In this document: piece by piece, positions 62,341-64,000 of the stretch
Layout of the letters: every line of letters begins with the position of its first letter
Position numbering within the stretch: position 1 is the first letter of the stretch
Source: Lanius collurio
Lineage: Eukaryota; Chordata; Aves; Passeriformes; Laniidae
Direction: 5' to 3'
Assembly: GCA_020086605.1 (NCBI GenBank)
Contig: JACBWW010000003.1
Span: 4,076,489-4,140,488, forward strand
Length of the DNA stretch: 64,000 bases
Translations under genes and position numbers: made by a program
Notes under the pieces: generated by a model
Databases searched by the model: none
Seen by the model: only the letters and a program-made list of their open reading frames with translations
What the model was told of the DNA's origin: nothing

Positions 62341-62595
62341 CTGACCTTTAAGTCCTAACTTGTGTATAAAAAAATTGTGGTATATGGTATCAAAACCCTT
62401 GCTAAAATCTTTATGAATGACATCCAGCATTATTCTTGATCACAAAGCAGACATTTTTTCATAAAGGTCAGTCAGGCTGATCAGACATGATTTATCCTTG
62501 ATAAATTCAAGGTTACTATTTCTAGTCATATTTCTCTCCTTTTTATTCCCAGAAATGTGTCCCAAAAAGATTTTCTCCATGATTTTTAATATCTT
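62341..62595 (-). pseudogene. CR1-type LINE reverse-transcriptase fossil
   Basis: Translated on the minus strand, one frame gives about 84 codons with a single internal stop. It carries the ordered landmarks of the CR1 ORF2 reverse transcriptase: KIMEKIF (CR1 KIMEQIL-like), then KDKSCLISL (usual KGKSCLTNL), then DVIHKDFSKGFDT (usual DVIYLDFSKAFDT, with the catalytic-region aspartate), then HKLGLKG. It is an internal piece, without the 5' region, the downstream YADD part or the CR1 3' end, so the original insertion was broken or is too decayed to follow. It is clearly older than the CR1 3' ends elsewhere in the window. Confidence 0.8.
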
Positions 62596-62696
62596 TTATT
62601 TCTTTTTTTGCTTGCTGTGTTAAATTCTTTTGTTGCTTCCCAATAGACTTGCATTGCAGTATGAGAGATTTCAGCTGGATAGAAAGATAGCAAAAT

Positions 62697-62862
62697 AGGG
62701 GAACAGGGAGGATCTTCATCCTTGGAGAAACAGCTGGATGCAGATCTGAACAAGATGATCTGATCTCATTGCTGACTCTTCTGACCCTCCTGCTGAGCAG
62801 GAAGTTGGACTAGATTACCTCCTGAGGTCCCTTTCAACTTGAATTATTTTGTGGTTCTATGG
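62697..62862 (+). mobile_element. CR1 LINE 3' end fragment
   Basis: Contains atccttggagaaacagctgg, ctgctgagcaggaagttggactagattacctcc, gaggtccctttcaacttgaa and the terminal ggttctatgg. This is the CR1 3' region in plus orientation, strongly 5'-truncated. It lies directly beside, and opposite in orientation to, the older reverse-transcriptase fossil. Confidence 0.88.
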
Positions 62863-64000
62863 TCATGCAAAAGCATATTTAAAGTATGTTAACAGGATCT
62901 AATCCAAGGACACTGTTGAGCCAATTTCTAGGACTACAACTATTCCCATAAAACTAGAGATGTTTTATTATAGAGACAGATTCCATACACTAAGTGAAAA
63001 AAATCTTAGCACACTAGGCTTTTATTTCCACACACTTTCACAGCAACTGTTTGACATACTACATCAAAAATTGTTAGGCTACTTGTCATCAACCTTTTCA
63101 TTTTCCTGACTGTTGTTCTCATCAATACTAAGCTTATTCCTTCTGACCATCAATCTATCCTTTATTGGCCAGAAACTACAGAGGCATCATAATGTATTGT
63201 TTATTCCAAACAATTCTGAACTTTTAATATTTTTTCAAAGACCACCTGATATACCATTTTTTTGAGAATTTTCTAAGAGTTGGCACAACCATCCTTGATC
63301 TGTGGTGTCTGTAGTGATGTTTGATCTATCAGCAGAAGATTTTGCTCTCTTTCTTCAGAATTACTCTCAGACATAGACATAAAGCCCTGCTTCTGGCAGA
63401 CAGCATAGAACTCATCTCTGCATTTTTTATCAATGAACTATTGCTCATGTTTAACAATGAGACAAACATCTCTTTTCAATTGTATGAATCTGCAGCCCTT
63501 TCTGAGATTTACTTCTTTCTGTGTACCAATAATTGTATTCTTTGTTCTACCTCCCAGTTCATAACCCTAATGGGTTGAGCTGATTATAATAATTTTATTT
63601 AGTTGCTCTTTTTGAACTTCTACAACTTTGCTTGCAAGAGGTAATGGAAAACTCAGGAGAATCAGGTAGCATTTAAGTAGTAACTTTATTAATCTGCTTA
63701 TGAATAAAAGCAAATCTGTTTTCCACAGAATTCCAGCCCTATCAAAAAGGATATCTACTGACTAAACAAGCCAGTTTTGCTATTACATCATTAATACAAA
63801 CTCTTACTGGATATTCTATTTTGAAGCCACTGTTTCCAAAAAGATCTGAAAGCTTCTTTTGTCTGCTTACATCAATAAATTAATGTTAATTGGTATAGAC
63901 AGAAGATTCAAATTATAGTTTCAAATGAGGTACAGTAATGTGTGTAAATTGGAAAAGGGATGAGAAAAACATATAAAGTAAATTAAGTGGATACTCCACC
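62863..64000. other. AT-rich, pyrimidine-biased non-coding stretch
   Basis: No gene recognised. The plus-strand frame 63321-63578 has no splice support or family resemblance. Confidence 0.45.

Noticed and set aside
1..64000. CRISPR arrays, tRNA, rRNA, bacterial-type operons or intact transposase/retroviral genes
   Set aside because: None seen. The repeats present are microsatellites, CR1 fragments and LTR remnants of a vertebrate genome.

Overview
The window looks like bird nuclear DNA, most likely from a neoavian species. It is AT-rich. Most recognisable repeats are CR1 LINE fragments with the avian 3' end (tails built on ATTCTATG or related motifs). It also carries a complete solo LTR of the avian ERVL-like type that starts TGTCCTGG and ends in a GGTTAAACCAC-type terminus. 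Nothing bacterial or viral in gene organisation is present: no operons, no dense long ORFs, no CRISPR array, and no tRNA or rRNA gene that I can see.

Layout. 1-15.3 kb is mostly unannotated AT-rich sequence with a GC-rich, CpG-bearing patch at 4.7-5.1 kb, one CR1 at 10.0-10.4 kb and a possible conserved non-coding block at 12.1-12.4 kb. 15.4-16.2 kb is a GC-rich segment that resembles an old LTR. 16.8-18.7 kb holds several microsatellites, including a 170-bp CTATA/CTACA-type pentamer tract and a (CCCTT)n tract. 19.4-23.1 kb contains three minus-strand segments that look like the 3' coding exons of a gene. They have consensus-like splice sites, one open frame each, intron phases that fit together (2/2, 2/0, 0-stop) and an AATAAA downstream. 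I do not recognise the protein. 29.8-36.6 kb is the main repeat cluster: three CR1 copies and the 534-bp solo LTR with an imperfect 5-bp target duplication. 42-56 kb has several blocks that read like conserved developmental enhancers, rich in homeodomain, SOX, POU and E-box words. They culminate at 54.9-55.4 kb in a block that keeps about the full expected number of CpGs inside AT-rich DNA. 60-64 kb is AT-rich again, with an internal CR1 reverse-transcriptase fossil on the minus strand beside a CR1 3' end on the plus strand.

Interpretation. The most economical reading is a gene desert or very large intron acting as a regulatory landscape, possibly crossed by one poorly conserved minus-strand gene. 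Its exons (19.5-23.1 kb, perhaps with a signal-anchor first exon at 57.6-57.8 kb) are short and spread over long introns, so simple ORF finding does not show them. Conservation and splicing were judged by eye, without alignment, so those calls are tentative. The repeat calls are much firmer.
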